This document shows, piece by piece, positions 53,607-63,434 of a stretch of 64,000 bases of DNA; position 1 is the first letter of the stretch; the number at the start of each line of letters is the position of its first letter. Origin of the DNA: Stutzerimonas stutzeri RCH2 (lineage in GTDB: Bacteria; Pseudomonadota; Gammaproteobacteria; Pseudomonadales; Pseudomonadaceae); assembly GCF_000327065.1 (NCBI RefSeq), contig NC_019936.1, forward strand, positions 2,745,001-2,809,000. The letters run 5' to 3'. The notes under the pieces are model-generated. The model ran no database searches, was not told the DNA's origin, and saw only the letters and a program-made list of their open reading frames with translations. A program made the translations under genes and the position numbers.

Positions 53607-54650
53607 TCAGGGCACGGGGAACACCTTGACCTCTGCGTCCACCACCGCGACCACATCCGACTGCGCGCGCTCCAGCCCCAGCTGCCGAATCTTGCGCAAC
53701 TGCCGTACACGCTCGAGGTTCTCCCAGGCCGTGAGGTAGTGCGACGGCGACTGTTCCAGGGCGCTGCGGAAGAACTGTTCGGCCTCATCCAGCTTGCCTT
53801 CCACCAGACAGACATAGCCCACGTCATTGCTGGCCTGCGCGCGCGAACCGATCTGCTCGAAAGCCGAAAGCGCCTCCTCGTAACGCGCAGTACGCGCCAG
53901 CAGCAGCCCATAGTTGCGCCACAGTGGCGTGTAGCTGCCGTTCTGATCCAGCGCGCGGCGGAAGGTGCGCTCGGCGTCCTGCCAGCGTCCGGCCAGGTAA
54001 TAGGAATAGCCCAGGCTGTTCTGCGCCAGCAGCGAGCGTGGCTCGATCTTCAGCGCCAGCTGGTAGTAGCCCTCGGACAAGGCAAAGCGGTTGTTCAGAT
54101 CGGCCAGCACGCCGAGTGCGTTGTACAGCCTGAGCGGCGACTGCTGGTCGACATTGAGCGCCTGCGGCTCGGGCAGCGTTTCACCAATGGCCACGCCCTG
54201 ACGCCGCTGATCCAGGGAAACGGCCTTGTGCAGCAAGCCCCGCGCACGATCCTGATCGCGCTGCGAGAGGCTCAGCATGCCCATTTCAGTCAGCGCATCG
54301 AGGTTGTCCGGCTGCTTGGCCAGCACTTCGGTGAAGGCCAGTTCGGCGAGCTGATCGTTGCCCCTTTCCCGGTGGATACGCCCGACCCAGACCAGCGCGT
54401 CCTGGCGCTTTGGCTCAAGCTCCATGGCGCGCAGATACTGAAACAGGGACTGGTCGAGATCTCCCGCCCGATAGGCCAGCGCCGCCAGCTGCATTGCCTG
54501 GTCCGCGCTGCCTGCCTGCTTGCGCACCTGATAGAGCAGCGCGTTGTCGCCGGAGTACACCGAGCGTCCGCTGTTGCCGGTATCCGGCCCCATGCTCTGA
54601 CAACCGCCCAGCACGGCGGATACGAGCAGCAGCAATCCGAATCTTTTCAT
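53607..54650 (-). CDS. tadD: TadD-like TPR lipoprotein of the Tad pilus system
   Basis: A 347-residue outer-membrane lipoprotein. The signal peptide LLLVSAVLGGC gives a lipobox with Cys17. Several TPR repeats follow, for example AMQLAALAYRAGDLDQSLFQYLRAMELEP, seen in pieces as LAALAYRAGDLDQSLFQYL, then ALVWVGRIHRERGNDQLAEL and LAQNSLGYSYYLAGRWQDAE. TadD acts as a pilotin-like or assembly factor for Flp pili. ATG 54650 (MKRFGLLLLV) is chosen over a far longer open frame with no coding character. It is the last gene of the leftward operon, one base after tadC. Confidence 0.92.
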   Translation of the reverse strand: MKRFGLLLLVSAVLGGCQSMGPDTGNSGRSVYSGDNALLYQVRKQAGSADQAMQLAALAYRAGDLDQSLFQYLRAMELEPKRQDALVWVGRIHRERGNDQLAELAFTEVLAKQPDNLDALTEMGMLSLSQRDQDRARGLLHKAVSLDQRRQGVAIGETLPEPQALNVDQQSPLRLYNALGVLADLNNRFALSEGYYQLALKIEPRSLLAQNSLGYSYYLAGRWQDAERTFRRALDQNGSYTPLWRNYGLLLARTARYEEALSAFEQIGSRAQASNDVGYVCLVEGKLDEAEQFFRSALEQSPSHYLTAWENLERVRQLRKIRQLGLERAQSDVVAVVDAEVKVFPVP

Positions 54651-54651
54651 G

Positions 54652-55620
54652 TCAGGAACTCCCGAAGGCGTTGACCAACGCCATGATGGCCGGACCGATG
54701 GCAACCACGAAGAAGCTGGGCCACAGGCAGAGAATGAGCGGAAAGACCAGCTTGGTCCCGATTTTGGCAGCCTGTTCCTCGGCCGCCTGGGTACGCCGGT
54801 CACGAAACTCCTCGGCGTAGATGCGCAGCGTATCCGCCACACTGGTGCCGAAGCGGATGCTCTGACTGAGCAGGCTGACCAGCCCCTGCAAGTCTTCCAG
54901 TCCGGTACGCAGCGCGAGGTTCTGCAGCGCATCGGAGCTGCTCACACCCGCGCGGATTTCGGCATTCACCAGGGCCAGTTCGCCGGCCAGTTCGGCATGG
55001 CTGACGGACGTCTCCTCGGCTACCCGCTCGATCGCCTGCGGCAAGGCCAGGCCCGACTCGACGCATACCACCAGCAGATCCAGCGCATCAGGGAAGGCGG
55101 CACGCAGTCGATTCATGCGGGCCTCCTTGCGCTTTTCGACATAGATCGCCGGAATCATCCAGCCGACGATGACCGCTGCGGCCGTCAGCATCAGCCCGGT
55201 CAAAAACTCAACTTCGCTGAACAACGGCAGCAGCACCACTGCAGCAGCGAGCAACAGCAGCGGCAACAACAGGCGCAGCGACCAGTACAGCTGCGCGGCA
55301 CTGGCCGAGCGATAACCGGCGTGCAGCAACAGCGCGCGCGTACCGCTGGCATGCTCGCTGTCGGTGGCGACCAGGCGATCCCCCAGCTGCGCCAGCAGCA
55401 GCTGCAGGTTGCCCCGTGGCGGCTCGCCAACGCCCTGATCGACCATGCCGCGCTTGAGCGTGACCAGTCGTCGATGCACCGGGTCCTGCAAGCCGACCAC
55501 AAGCAAGGTCAGGGTGAGCGCTGCGATCACCGCGCTGATGCCGATCGCCGCCAGAAACAGCAGGCGTACCCAGCGCTCATCGCCCATCAGGCCGTTGAAC
55601 ACGCTCCACAAGTAATCCAT
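54652..55620 (-). CDS. tadC: Tad pilus inner-membrane platform protein TadC
   Basis: A 322-residue GspF-fold membrane protein. It has one N-terminal helix (LLFLAAIGISAVIAALTLTLLVV), a central pair (LLLPLLLLAAAVVLLPL; GLMLTAAAVIVGWMIP) and a C-terminal helix (IGTKLVFPLILCLWPSFFVV). The cytoplasmic T2SSF domain (PDALDLLVVCVESGLALPQAIERVA) is clear. With TadB it forms the platform on which the TadA ATPase works. It starts 10 bases after the tadB stop. Confidence 0.96.
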   Translation of the reverse strand: MDYLWSVFNGLMGDERWVRLLFLAAIGISAVIAALTLTLLVVGLQDPVHRRLVTLKRGMVDQGVGEPPRGNLQLLLAQLGDRLVATDSEHASGTRALLLHAGYRSASAAQLYWSLRLLLPLLLLAAAVVLLPLFSEVEFLTGLMLTAAAVIVGWMIPAIYVEKRKEARMNRLRAAFPDALDLLVVCVESGLALPQAIERVAEETSVSHAELAGELALVNAEIRAGVSSSDALQNLALRTGLEDLQGLVSLLSQSIRFGTSVADTLRIYAEEFRDRRTQAAEEQAAKIGTKLVFPLILCLWPSFFVVAIGPAIMALVNAFGSS

Positions 55621-55630
55621 GACGAGCCCC

Positions 55631-56617
55631 CTAGACCTGGATGCGAATGATGCGGCGAATCCACAGGATGCCCGCGAGCATCCCGACGAAGGCCGCCACG
55701 GCGAGCTTCTGCCCGGCAGGCTCGTTGAGCAGCATCGGCAGGTAATCCGGAGTGGTCAGCATGATCACCGCCGCCAGCACGAAGGGCACGGCAACCAGCA
55801 CCCAGGCGGACATCCGCCCTTCGGCCGAAAGCGTGCGTACCTTGCGCTGGAAGCGAAAACGCCCGCGCACCAGCGCACTCATGCGTTCCAGCACCTCGGT
55901 CAGGTTGCCGCCGGTTTCCCGATGGATCAGCACCGAGGTCACCAGCATCATCACCGTCATGCTGGGAACGCGCTCCAGCAGGCCGAGCATGGCGCGACGC
56001 ACGTCGTTGCCGTAGTTGATATCGGCGAACACCAGGCCGAATTCCTGGGCCACCGGCCCCTTGTGCTCATCGGCCACCAGACGTAGCGACTCGCCGAACG
56101 GATGCCCCGCGCGCAGCGCCCGACAGACCGAGTCCAGCGCATCCGGCAGGCCTTCCTCGAAAGCCGTGAAGCGTGCGGCGCGGTCGCGACTGATCTTTCC
56201 AATTGGCAGCCAGAATGCCGCCAGCCCGGCGCCAGCCGACAACCACCATTGCAGGGTAACGACCCAGATCGCGGCACTGGCCAGCGCCGCGAGCGCCACC
56301 CCGGCCAACACCACCCGGTGCGCCAGATAATGATGGCCGCTCTGCTCGATCATCTGCGCCAGTCGCTCCATCATCGGCAGCTGCTCCAGCCGCGCCTGCA
56401 ATGGCGAAAGTCGCGTCAGGTACTTCTCGCGCAGCAGCATCTGCATGCTGGGCCCGTTGTTGCTGTGTTCGAGCAGGTGCAGGCGTGCACGAATGCGCTT
56501 GCGCATCTTGCCGGCCTCGCCGAACACCGGAATCGTCAGGCCCTGGCTGAGCAAGACCACCGCGACAAAGATCATGCCGAGAAAAACCAGGATGTACTCG
56601 GTGGGTATCTGCCTCAT
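55631..56617 (-). CDS. tadB: Tad pilus inner-membrane platform protein TadB
   Basis: A 328-residue GspF-fold membrane protein and partner of TadC. An N-terminal helix ([19 protein letters not shown]), two central helices ([35 protein letters not shown]) and C-terminal helices ([35 protein letters not shown]) surround the T2SSF domain ([21 protein letters not shown], in part). It starts at ATG 56617 inside the tadA stop (ATGA overlap), so translation is coupled. Confidence 0.96.
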   Translation of the reverse strand: MRQIPTEYILVFLGMIFVAVVLLSQGLTIPVFGEAGKMRKRIRARLHLLEHSNNGPSMQMLLREKYLTRLSPLQARLEQLPMMERLAQMIEQSGHHYLAHRVVLAGVALAALASAAIWVVTLQWWLSAGAGLAAFWLPIGKISRDRAARFTAFEEGLPDALDSVCRALRAGHPFGESLRLVADEHKGPVAQEFGLVFADINYGNDVRRAMLGLLERVPSMTVMMLVTSVLIHRETGGNLTEVLERMSALVRGRFRFQRKVRTLSAEGRMSAWVLVAVPFVLAAVIMLTTPDYLPMLLNEPAGQKLAVAAFVGMLAGILWIRRIIRIQV

Positions 56618-58038
56618 GGCTGCATGACCTCCATCCAGTCCGGTCTGAACAGCGGCAGCGGCAGTTCGATGCCGCGCTTGGCCAGGCGATCACGGAACAT
56701 CGGCACCATGCCGCTGGGCCGATACTCACCCAGCACCTCGCCTTTCTCACCGATGCCGCGCCGTTCGAAGGTGAAGATCTCGGACATGGTGATGATGTCG
56801 CCTTCCATGCCATTGATCTCCTGCACACTGACAAGCCTTCGTTTGCCATCCTCGTGGCGCTCGAGCTGCAGCACCACGTCGATGGCCGAGGCGATCTGCT
56901 GGCGCAACGCCTTGATCGGAAATGTCGCACCGGACATCGACACCATGTTCTCGATACGGCCCAGCGCATCACGGGGGCTGTTGGCGTGGATGGTGGTGAT
57001 CGAACCGTCGTGACCGGTGTTCATCGCCGCCAGCATGTCCAGCGCCTCCGGCCCACGTACCTCACCTATGACGATGCGATCCGGGCGCATGCGCAGGCTG
57101 TTGCGCACCAGCTCGCGCTGATTGATTTCGCCGCGCCCCTCGATGTTGGCCGGACGCGTCTCCAGGCGCACCACGTGCGGCTGCTGCAGCTGCAGTTCCG
57201 CCGAATCCTCGATGGTGACAATGCGCTCGTTGTGCGGAATGAAGCTCGACAGCACGTTGAGCATGGTCGTCTTGCCGGTGCCGGTACCGCCGGATACCAG
57301 CACGTTGAGCCGGCCGCGCACGATGGCCTTGAGCACCAGCGCGATCGCCGGCGTCAGGGTGCCCATCTCGACCAGACTCTCGGCGCTCAGCAGATCCACG
57401 GCGAAACGGCGGATCGACAGGCTCGGCCCGTCGATTGCCAGCGGCGGAATGATGGCGTTGACCCGCGAGCCGTCCTTCAGACGCGCGTCCACCAGCGGCG
57501 AGGATTCGTCGATGCGCCTGCCGAGGCTGGAGACGATGCGGTCGATGATGTTCAGCAGGTGCTGATCATCACGAAAACGCACATCGGTGCGCTGCAGCTT
57601 GCCGTGGCGCTCCACGTACACCGAGGCATGGCCGTTGACCAGAATGTCGGACACCGTGCCATCGGCGAGCAGCGGCTCCAGCGGACCAAGCCCGAGCACT
57701 TCGTCGCTGATCTGCTTGATGATCAACTGCCGGCTGCTGCTGCTCACCGGCGCTGCATGGTCGTCCAGCAGGCGCTGACAAATGTCGCGGATCTGCCGTG
57801 TCGCTTCGGCGTTTTCCATCGAGTCCAGCAAGGACAGGTCCATCACCTTCAGCAGTTGCTGATAGATGCGCTCACGCCACTCGGCCTCGATGGAGTTGAG
57901 CTGAGTTCGGGTTTCGTACAGATTCTCCGGCGCGTCGGCTTCCCAGCTGGCGGGCTGCTCGGCGGTAGCGGCAGGATTGGCCGGCACGCTGTCCTTGCCG
58001 GTCTGACGATGCAGTCTGTTCCTGAATTCACTGAGCAT
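56614..58038 (-). CDS. tadA: Tad pilus secretion ATPase TadA (CpaF)
   Basis: A 474-residue hexameric ATPase of the GspE/VirB11 superfamily that drives Flp pilus extension and probably retraction. The N-terminal part carries [18 protein letters not shown]. The core has Walker A in [16 protein letters not shown], the Asp box [12 protein letters not shown], Walker B in [19 protein letters not shown] and the His box in [18 protein letters not shown] 58038 is chosen because it fits the family start and has GGGGGA upstream. It overlaps the tadZ stop by 11 bases. Confidence 0.97.
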   Translation of the reverse strand: MLSEFRNRLHRQTGKDSVPANPAATAEQPASWEADAPENLYETRTQLNSIEAEWRERIYQQLLKVMDLSLLDSMENAEATRQIRDICQRLLDDHAAPVSSSSRQLIIKQISDEVLGLGPLEPLLADGTVSDILVNGHASVYVERHGKLQRTDVRFRDDQHLLNIIDRIVSSLGRRIDESSPLVDARLKDGSRVNAIIPPLAIDGPSLSIRRFAVDLLSAESLVEMGTLTPAIALVLKAIVRGRLNVLVSGGTGTGKTTMLNVLSSFIPHNERIVTIEDSAELQLQQPHVVRLETRPANIEGRGEINQRELVRNSLRMRPDRIVIGEVRGPEALDMLAAMNTGHDGSITTIHANSPRDALGRIENMVSMSGATFPIKALRQQIASAIDVVLQLERHEDGKRRLVSVQEINGMEGDIITMSEIFTFERRGIGEKGEVLGEYRPSGMVPMFRDRLAKRGIELPLPLFRPDWMEVMQP

Positions 58039-59257
58039 GGCTTCCCCCGAACAGTCGTCCGAATGTGCGTTTGAGCAGGCTCGGCGCCTCGACCTGAGCA
58101 CCGATCAGCGCCTGGCTGAGCTGGCGGATGCCTTGAGTGATCGGCGCGCGCGGCGCGTGCAAGCCGAGCGGAACGCCGGCGTTCTGGCTCTCGTTGACCA
58201 CCGCATAGTCGTTCGCCAGCCGAATCGGCTCCCCGCAATGCAGTGCCTCGGTGATGTCCTGCAGGCTCACCGCTGCCGCCTTGTCGTAGCGATTGACCAC
58301 CACCTGAATCCGCTGGGCCTGGATACCCATGTCTTCGCGCATGATGGCCAGCAGGCGGCTCGCATCCTTGAGGTGGCTGAGGCTCTGCTGCAGCACCACA
58401 TAGATGCGATCCGCCTGCTCCAGAGTGATACCGGTGAGGTGGTCGATCTGTCGCGGCAGATCAACCACCACCCAGTCGTAATGCCGCCGCGCCAGATCGA
58501 GCAGGCTTTCCAGCTGCTCCAGGCGCACGTCCTGGGTCAGGCACAACTCTCCGGGACGCCCACCCAGCACATGCAGCGTCGGACTGAAGTGGCTGCAAAA
58601 GCCGTTCAGGGCAATGCCATCCATCTCATCGATGCGCTGCAGCACTTCGAGGTGACTGTGCGCCGGCCGCACGTCCAGGCAGTGCGCTACGCAGCCGAAC
58701 TGCAGATCCAGATCCAGCAGCAGCGTCCGGGCACCATGCCCGCTGAGCTGGTGCGCCAGGTTGCAGGCCAGCATCGTCGCACCCGAGCCGCCCTTGGCGT
58801 TCATCACCGCCACCAGCCGTCCGCCGGCATCGACGCCTGCCTGGCTCTCGAAGGCAACGCGCTGGATGGCGGCCAGCAACTCGGCCGCGACGACCGGCTC
58901 AGCGAGGAAATCCCGTGCCCCGGCCTGCATCGCCAGGCGCAGCCCCTCGCGCTCGTCCAGCGGCCCGCAGACCAGCAACGGCGGGCGCTGGCTGGCCGGA
59001 CGCAGCAGCAGAGCGGCCAGCTCGTCGCGCCACAGATTGCTCACATGCAGCAGCAGCAGGTCTGGCAGGTGATCCAGTCCGAACAATGGATCGGTATGGC
59101 CATTGTTGACCAACCGGGTCGTGACCTGCCATGCGGGATGCGACCCGATGGCTGTGCTCAATCGCTCCAGTGCCGCAGCGTCGCGGCTGCTGATCAGCAA
59201 CTGCAGCGGGCGTGCGCTGGAAACGGCTGGGGCGCTGGGAGGCGTCGGCTTCAGCAT
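58028..59257 (-). CDS. tadZ: Tad pilus localisation ATPase TadZ (CpaE)
   Basis: A 409-residue protein with an N-terminal receiver-like domain (residues about 20-135, [18 protein letters not shown] to GARDFLAEP) and a C-terminal MinD/ParA-type domain. The deviant Walker A is [13 protein letters not shown]: the signature Lys of the MinD class is kept but the usual GKT lysine is Ala, as is common in CpaE/TadZ. DWVVVDLP is Walker B. TadZ places the Tad machine, usually at a pole. ATG 59257 fits the family; a longer frame upstream is not coding. It overlaps the next upstream gene by 7 bases. Confidence 0.94.
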   Translation of the reverse strand: MLKPTPPSAPAVSSARPLQLLISSRDAAALERLSTAIGSHPAWQVTTRLVNNGHTDPLFGLDHLPDLLLLHVSNLWRDELAALLLRPASQRPPLLVCGPLDEREGLRLAMQAGARDFLAEPVVAAELLAAIQRVAFESQAGVDAGGRLVAVMNAKGGSGATMLACNLAHQLSGHGARTLLLDLDLQFGCVAHCLDVRPAHSHLEVLQRIDEMDGIALNGFCSHFSPTLHVLGGRPGELCLTQDVRLEQLESLLDLARRHYDWVVVDLPRQIDHLTGITLEQADRIYVVLQQSLSHLKDASRLLAIMREDMGIQAQRIQVVVNRYDKAAAVSLQDITEALHCGEPIRLANDYAVVNESQNAGVPLGLHAPRAPITQGIRQLSQALIGAQVEAPSLLKRTFGRLFGGSHAQ

Positions 59258-59754
59258 GGGGTGATCTCCGGAACAACGTTGGCCTCGGGGTGACGCCCGA
59301 GGCTTTCGCGGGGAAGGGTCGACTGGAACGTCGGCAGCGTGATCACACGTTGCAGCGTTGGAATCAGCAGTTGGAAGGGAAAGCCTTCGATGCGCAGCTG
59401 TACATAGCGGATCGCCCGGTAGCCGGTTACACCAGTGGTGTCGGCCGGGCTGGCCACCGGGGCACCATCCTGGTTGAGGTAGACCAGGCGCAGATGGCTG
59501 GTTTCGAGATTGCCGATCAGCTGGCTGGTACCGCTCTGCTCCGCCTCGTTGAAGATCGCCCGCCGCAGGATGCGCGGGTCCTGAATGTTGCACACCGCTG
59601 CGAGCCTTGCGCCGCGACGCGCGCTCTCGTTCAGCGCGTTGACGGTGAACAGCAGCCGGCCCATTTCCAGCACACCGAACATCAGCACGAAGAACAGCAG
59701 GCCGACAATCGCGAATTCGACCGTGTAGGCGCCGTGCTGGCGCATGCGGCTCAT
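59251..59754 (-). CDS. TadE-like minor pseudopilin (second)
   Basis: A 167-residue bitopic protein. After a short basic N-terminus comes GAYTVEFAIVGLLFFVLMFGVLEMGRLLF, a prepilin-like hydrophobic helix with the Glu at the fifth position of the processed form. The periplasmic part is rich in Arg and Thr. TadE/TadF-like minor pilins are cut by TadV and help initiate Flp pili. The ATG at 59754 overlaps the stop of the preceding gene by one base (TGATG). It may correspond to TadF; the families cannot be separated by eye. Confidence 0.88.
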   Translation of the reverse strand: MSRMRQHGAYTVEFAIVGLLFFVLMFGVLEMGRLLFTVNALNESARRGARLAAVCNIQDPRILRRAIFNEAEQSGTSQLIGNLETSHLRLVYLNQDGAPVASPADTTGVTGYRAIRYVQLRIEGFPFQLLIPTLQRVITLPTFQSTLPRESLGRHPEANVVPEITPC

Positions 59755-60224
59755 CACAGGACCCTCATCACGGTCGTGGCGACCAGCGGGAAGCCCAGAC
59801 GCAAGCCATTGCCGAAGAGCGCGGGTATCCCTTGGCCAACCACCGGAACGAACAGGTAGCTGATGCTCACCTGCACATGGTCGCTGCCGACCGCAGAAAC
59901 CTGCACGGCGCCGCTGGTCAAGCCGCTCACCAGCGGCGCCGTGCTGCCCGACGCCACCGGCACGCCATACACCGCCAGCGCTCGCGTGCGGGTCAGCAGC
60001 TCGGTGGAAAGCTCGAGCTGACCGAGGGTGCGATTGCGCGCCTCGCCGGCCAGGTAGCGACTGGCATCACGGCTGGCCTGCAGCAAGGTGTTGTACTGGA
60101 ACATCATGCGACCGATCTCGCCGATGGCGAGCAGCAGGAGCAGCAGCAACGGCAACACGATGGCAAATTCCACCATGGCCAGCCCGCGCTGCCCCACCCC
60201 ATAGGCCGCTCCGTTGCGCTTCAT
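59754..60224 (-). CDS. tadE: TadE-like minor pseudopilin (first)
   Basis: A 156-residue bitopic protein with the prepilin-like segment GLAMVEFAIVLPLLLLLLLAIGEIGRMMF preceded by a basic tail (MKRNGAAYGVGQR). The periplasmic part has LLQASRDASRYLAGEAR, the TadE-family motif after the helix. It probably caps or primes Flp pilus assembly together with its neighbour. It starts 11 bases after the tadG stop. Confidence 0.9.
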   Translation of the reverse strand: MKRNGAAYGVGQRGLAMVEFAIVLPLLLLLLLAIGEIGRMMFQYNTLLQASRDASRYLAGEARNRTLGQLELSTELLTRTRALAVYGVPVASGSTAPLVSGLTSGAVQVSAVGSDHVQVSISYLFVPVVGQGIPALFGNGLRLGFPLVATTVMRVL

Positions 60225-60235
60225 GGCCGCCTCCT

Positions 60236-61570
60236 TCAGGAATCGCTGCTAGGCGTCCGGCTGTTGTCGATATAGGTCTTGTACAGCTGGATGATCTGCG
60301 GCCCCGTCTCGCCGACCGAGTTCGGCCCGGGTACGTTGTCGCCCTCGCATTCACGAATGAACTGGCCGAACACCACGGCCTGGTTGCCCTGCCCACCGGG
60401 CAGTGACTGCACGAGGAAGAAGCAGCCGAAGCCCAGCACCGGCACCGACGTGCTGCCGCCCGACGCGCCGTTGCAGTTGCCCACCACAATCTTCAATACA
60501 CGCCGCTCGAAAACGCCGTTCGCCTGGCAACCGTTCGGGCAGTTGCCGACGCTGCGCTGCCAGTCGTTGAAGTCCAGCAGTTGGTGGCCGGTGGTATAGA
60601 GATCGCCATTGCTCGCTTGCACCGGCTGGCCCTGATACTCGGCGCGCGGCGGGGTCACGGTGCTGTTGAGCGTCATGCGCGGCGTGCTGAAGCTGATGAC
60701 CTGGTCGGGCGGATAGCTCGCCGATTTGCTGCTGATCGGCCCGTCATAGACACCGAAGCGGGTGTTCAGCCCTTGCGCCACCGGACCGACGTTGTTGCCC
60801 GGCTCGGTGGGCACCGCGTCGCCCACCACATTGCAACGTTCGATACCGCCAGCCAGCGCATCCCGCATGTCCGAAGCGCCACTGGCACCGCCCAGGCGGA
60901 TCAGCTGGAAGTTGCCGGGGCCGATCACCGGATCGCTGTTGGATGCACCCTTGAGCACCTGCAGGTCGCCAAAGCGATAGCCCCAGAACAGTTCGTTCGA
61001 CGCGTTGTACTGATTAGGATTGCCGCAGACCATCATCGGTGCGATATCGCACGGATTGGTCGGACTGGGCCCGGCTGTCGCCACGGCGGCAACGCTTTTC
61101 TCCGGCGCCGTACCAAGCATATCCATGATCCGCCAGAAGAAGCCGACCAGACCGTAGTTAGGCACTGACACCCTTACATAGCGCGCATTGAGCGGCCCCG
61201 GGTATGAGAAAGGTCCGTAGACGCTGGCGGCCAGTTCAACCCGGGCGAAGCTGGTGCCCCCGCTGCCGAGTGCGGTGTTCAGCTCTGCGTTGCCGGGTGC
61301 CTGGGCGTTGAGCCGCAGCGTTGCGAGTGCGGCGTCGCGGGTCAGGCTTGAAGAACTGCCGGAGCCGAGTACCTGCTGCAACGTCTTGGCCCCGCTGAGC
61401 GCCGCCGCATCCACCGCGTTCTGCAGGCGGGTCTTGTTCAGCAGCATATGGCTGCCATCCAGTGCCAGCGCCGCCATCAACAGGATGGACAGCAGCGCCA
61501 GCACGGCAAGTACCATGACCGCACCGCGCTGGCGTGCCGGTAACGGCCTGTTGCTTCTGCGGACTGTCAT
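60236..61570 (-). CDS. tadG: TadG-like protein of the Tad pilus system
   Basis: A 444-residue bitopic protein. The N-terminal segment RQRGAVMVLAVLALLSILLMAALALDGSHMLLNKTRLQNAVDAAALSGA is the Flp-type TadG signature (quoted here in parts: GAVMVLAVLALLSILLMAA; LQNAVDAAALSGAKTL). The large periplasmic domain contains six or more cysteines (for example NPCDIAPMMVCGN and GNCPNGCQANG), so disulfides are likely. ATG 61570 is taken as start (MTVRRSNRPL). TadG is thought to anchor or stabilise the machine at the outer membrane. It lies 10 bases after the small lipoprotein gene. Confidence 0.9.
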   Translation of the reverse strand: MTVRRSNRPLPARQRGAVMVLAVLALLSILLMAALALDGSHMLLNKTRLQNAVDAAALSGAKTLQQVLGSGSSSSLTRDAALATLRLNAQAPGNAELNTALGSGGTSFARVELAASVYGPFSYPGPLNARYVRVSVPNYGLVGFFWRIMDMLGTAPEKSVAAVATAGPSPTNPCDIAPMMVCGNPNQYNASNELFWGYRFGDLQVLKGASNSDPVIGPGNFQLIRLGGASGASDMRDALAGGIERCNVVGDAVPTEPGNNVGPVAQGLNTRFGVYDGPISSKSASYPPDQVISFSTPRMTLNSTVTPPRAEYQGQPVQASNGDLYTTGHQLLDFNDWQRSVGNCPNGCQANGVFERRVLKIVVGNCNGASGGSTSVPVLGFGCFFLVQSLPGGQGNQAVVFGQFIRECEGDNVPGPNSVGETGPQIIQLYKTYIDNSRTPSSDS

Positions 61571-61580
61571 GGCGGGCGCC

Positions 61581-61850
61581 TCAGTTGTTGACGTTGATCT
61601 GGATCGGCTGGGCGACCTGCGTCGCATCGCCGGTGGTGCCGCGATAGCCCTCCATCACCTTCTCCGTCAGCGGCCCATCGACGCCCTCTGCCGCCAAACC
61701 TGTTCCGGGGTTGGCAGCCTTCTGCTTGTCGACGATCTGCAGGTATTCGCTCAGGTACACGGTCGAGCCCAGCGGGCCGACGCGGCCCTCGTCATAACTC
61801 ACGCAGCCACCCAAAGCGGCCAGCAAGCCCAGCGCAATGATTCGTTTCAT
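61581..61850 (-). CDS. Small lipoprotein within the Tad operon
   Basis: An 89-residue lipoprotein: the signal peptide IIALGLLAALGGC has a good lipobox (LGGC, Cys16). The mature part has VGPLGSTVYLSEYLQIVDKQ and a C-terminal QVAQPIQINVNN. ATG 61850 follows GGAGAG. Small lipoproteins next to the secretin often act as pilotins or take the place of RcpB; this one resembles nothing I can name. It lies between rcpA and tadG, in the operon. Confidence 0.85.
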   Translation of the reverse strand: MKRIIALGLLAALGGCVSYDEGRVGPLGSTVYLSEYLQIVDKQKAANPGTGLAAEGVDGPLTEKVMEGYRGTTGDATQVAQPIQINVNN

Positions 61851-61865
61851 GATGCTGCTCTCCGC

Positions 61866-63380
61866 TTACTTGAGGTCGTGGCCGAAACGGCCTTCGCTGA
61901 CACCGAGACTGACCGGCACGGCACGCCCGGGCTGGCTGCCCTTGGTCTTGCCGAGCAGGTAGAACTCCAGGTCGCTGGGCTCGACGAAGTTTTCCGTCGG
62001 CAGCCGCACGGCCTTGGCATCCAGCGGAGTGACCAGATGAGGGGTGACGAGGATGACCAGTTCGGTCTCGCCATTGATGTACTGCTGGCTGCGGAACAGC
62101 TGTCCGAGCACCGGAATGTCGCCGAGGCCGGGGAAGCGGCTGACGTAATCGCGGCTGTTCTCGCTGATCAGGCCGGCGATGGCGATGGTCTGGCCATTGC
62201 CCAGTTCCACGGTGGACTGCGCACTGCGCTTGGTCAGCGACGGCACCAGCTGGCCGACGCTGTTGGTGCCGCCCAGGCCGGTCGTGAGCATCAGCGCATT
62301 GGCGTTGCTCAGCTCGCTGACCGCGACATTGAGGTTGAGGTTGATGCGGCCCGAGTCCAGCACCACCGGCAGGAACTTCACGCCGACGCCGAATTCCTTG
62401 TATTCGATGGTGATGCCATCGTCGTCCGACACCGGCACCGGAAACTCGCCACCGGAAATGAATTCCGCCTGCTGTCCGGTCAGCGTGGTAAGCGTCGGCT
62501 CGGCGAGCACCTTGGCCGTACCATTGTCCTTGGCCGCGTCCAGCACGACGTTGAACAGGAAGTTCTCCGAGAGGAACTGCCCGAAGATCGCCTTGCCACT
62601 GCCGATCAGCTTGCTCGGGTCCACCTGACCATCTGGATTCAGGCCCAGTACACCGCCATCGGCGTTCAGACCGTTATTGAAGCCGCCCCCCGACCAACGT
62701 GACGACGAGCCGAAATCCAGCGCGTTGAAGCGCACATCCAGATTCTTGAACAGGCTGCGCTGCATCTCGGCGACCTTCACTTCCAGCATGACCTGCTGGC
62801 TGCCACCGATACCGAGCAGGTTGATCACCTCCAGCGGCTTGTTCTGCATCGCTGCACCGCCGCTTTCAGCCGCCGAAGCCTGCGCCGCATAGCTCTGCGC
62901 CAGCTTCACCGCGCTGTCCATGGCTGCTGCACTGCTGACCTGGCCACGCAGCGCCAGCGCGCCCTGTGCACTGAACACTTCGATGCGCTCGTTGGGCAGC
63001 ACCTGATGCAGCTTGGCCTTGAGCCCGCCGAGATCGTGCACCACCTCCACATCCAGGCTGTCGATCAGCTGATTGCGGTTATCCCACAGCAGCACGTTGG
63101 TACTGCCCAGCGAGCGCCCGAGCAGGTACAGCTGCGTCGGCGAGGTGATGAGAATGTCGGCAATCGCCGGGTTGCCCACCGAGATGCGGTTGACCGACGC
63201 CCGCGTGCTGAGCACCCGCGACTTGTAGATGGGCACCTGCACATCGCTGTTGTTCACCGCCGGCATGGCTCTCACCGCCGTAGCCGAAACCGGCTGCTGG
63301 GCGAAGGTCGCCGGCGCCCCCAGCACCGCCCAGCCGCCCAGCAGGACGGCCAGTAGCTGTACTTTGCTCATGCTGTTCAT
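61866..63380 (-). CDS. rcpA: Tad pilus outer-membrane secretin RcpA (CpaC)
   Basis: A 504-residue secretin. Signal peptide residues 1-28 (ending TFAQ). The pilus-type N-domain contains VPIYKSRVLSTRASVNRISVGNP and LITSPTQLYLLGRSLGSTNV, the CpaC/BON-like form. The secretin core has VMLEVKVAEMQRSLFKNLDV, VLAEPTLTTLTGQQAEFISGG and GLGDIPVLGQLFRSQQY near the C-terminus. It forms the pore through which Flp pili leave. ATG 63380 follows AAGGAGA. It starts 54 bases after the rcpC stop. Confidence 0.97.
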   Translation of the reverse strand: MNSMSKVQLLAVLLGGWAVLGAPATFAQQPVSATAVRAMPAVNNSDVQVPIYKSRVLSTRASVNRISVGNPAIADILITSPTQLYLLGRSLGSTNVLLWDNRNQLIDSLDVEVVHDLGGLKAKLHQVLPNERIEVFSAQGALALRGQVSSAAAMDSAVKLAQSYAAQASAAESGGAAMQNKPLEVINLLGIGGSQQVMLEVKVAEMQRSLFKNLDVRFNALDFGSSSRWSGGGFNNGLNADGGVLGLNPDGQVDPSKLIGSGKAIFGQFLSENFLFNVVLDAAKDNGTAKVLAEPTLTTLTGQQAEFISGGEFPVPVSDDDGITIEYKEFGVGVKFLPVVLDSGRINLNLNVAVSELSNANALMLTTGLGGTNSVGQLVPSLTKRSAQSTVELGNGQTIAIAGLISENSRDYVSRFPGLGDIPVLGQLFRSQQYINGETELVILVTPHLVTPLDAKAVRLPTENFVEPSDLEFYLLGKTKGSQPGRAVPVSLGVSEGRFGHDLK

Positions 63381-63434
63381 GTGAATCTCCTTGCAGACCG
63401 GCTGGTGACAGCGCCGGTGTTGGCAGTGATCGCG

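Noticed and set aside
54651..54932. Extended N-terminus for TadD
   Set aside because: The extra 94 residues are Arg/Ser/Pro-rich shadow sequence over tadC; the lipoprotein signal at 54650 is the true start.
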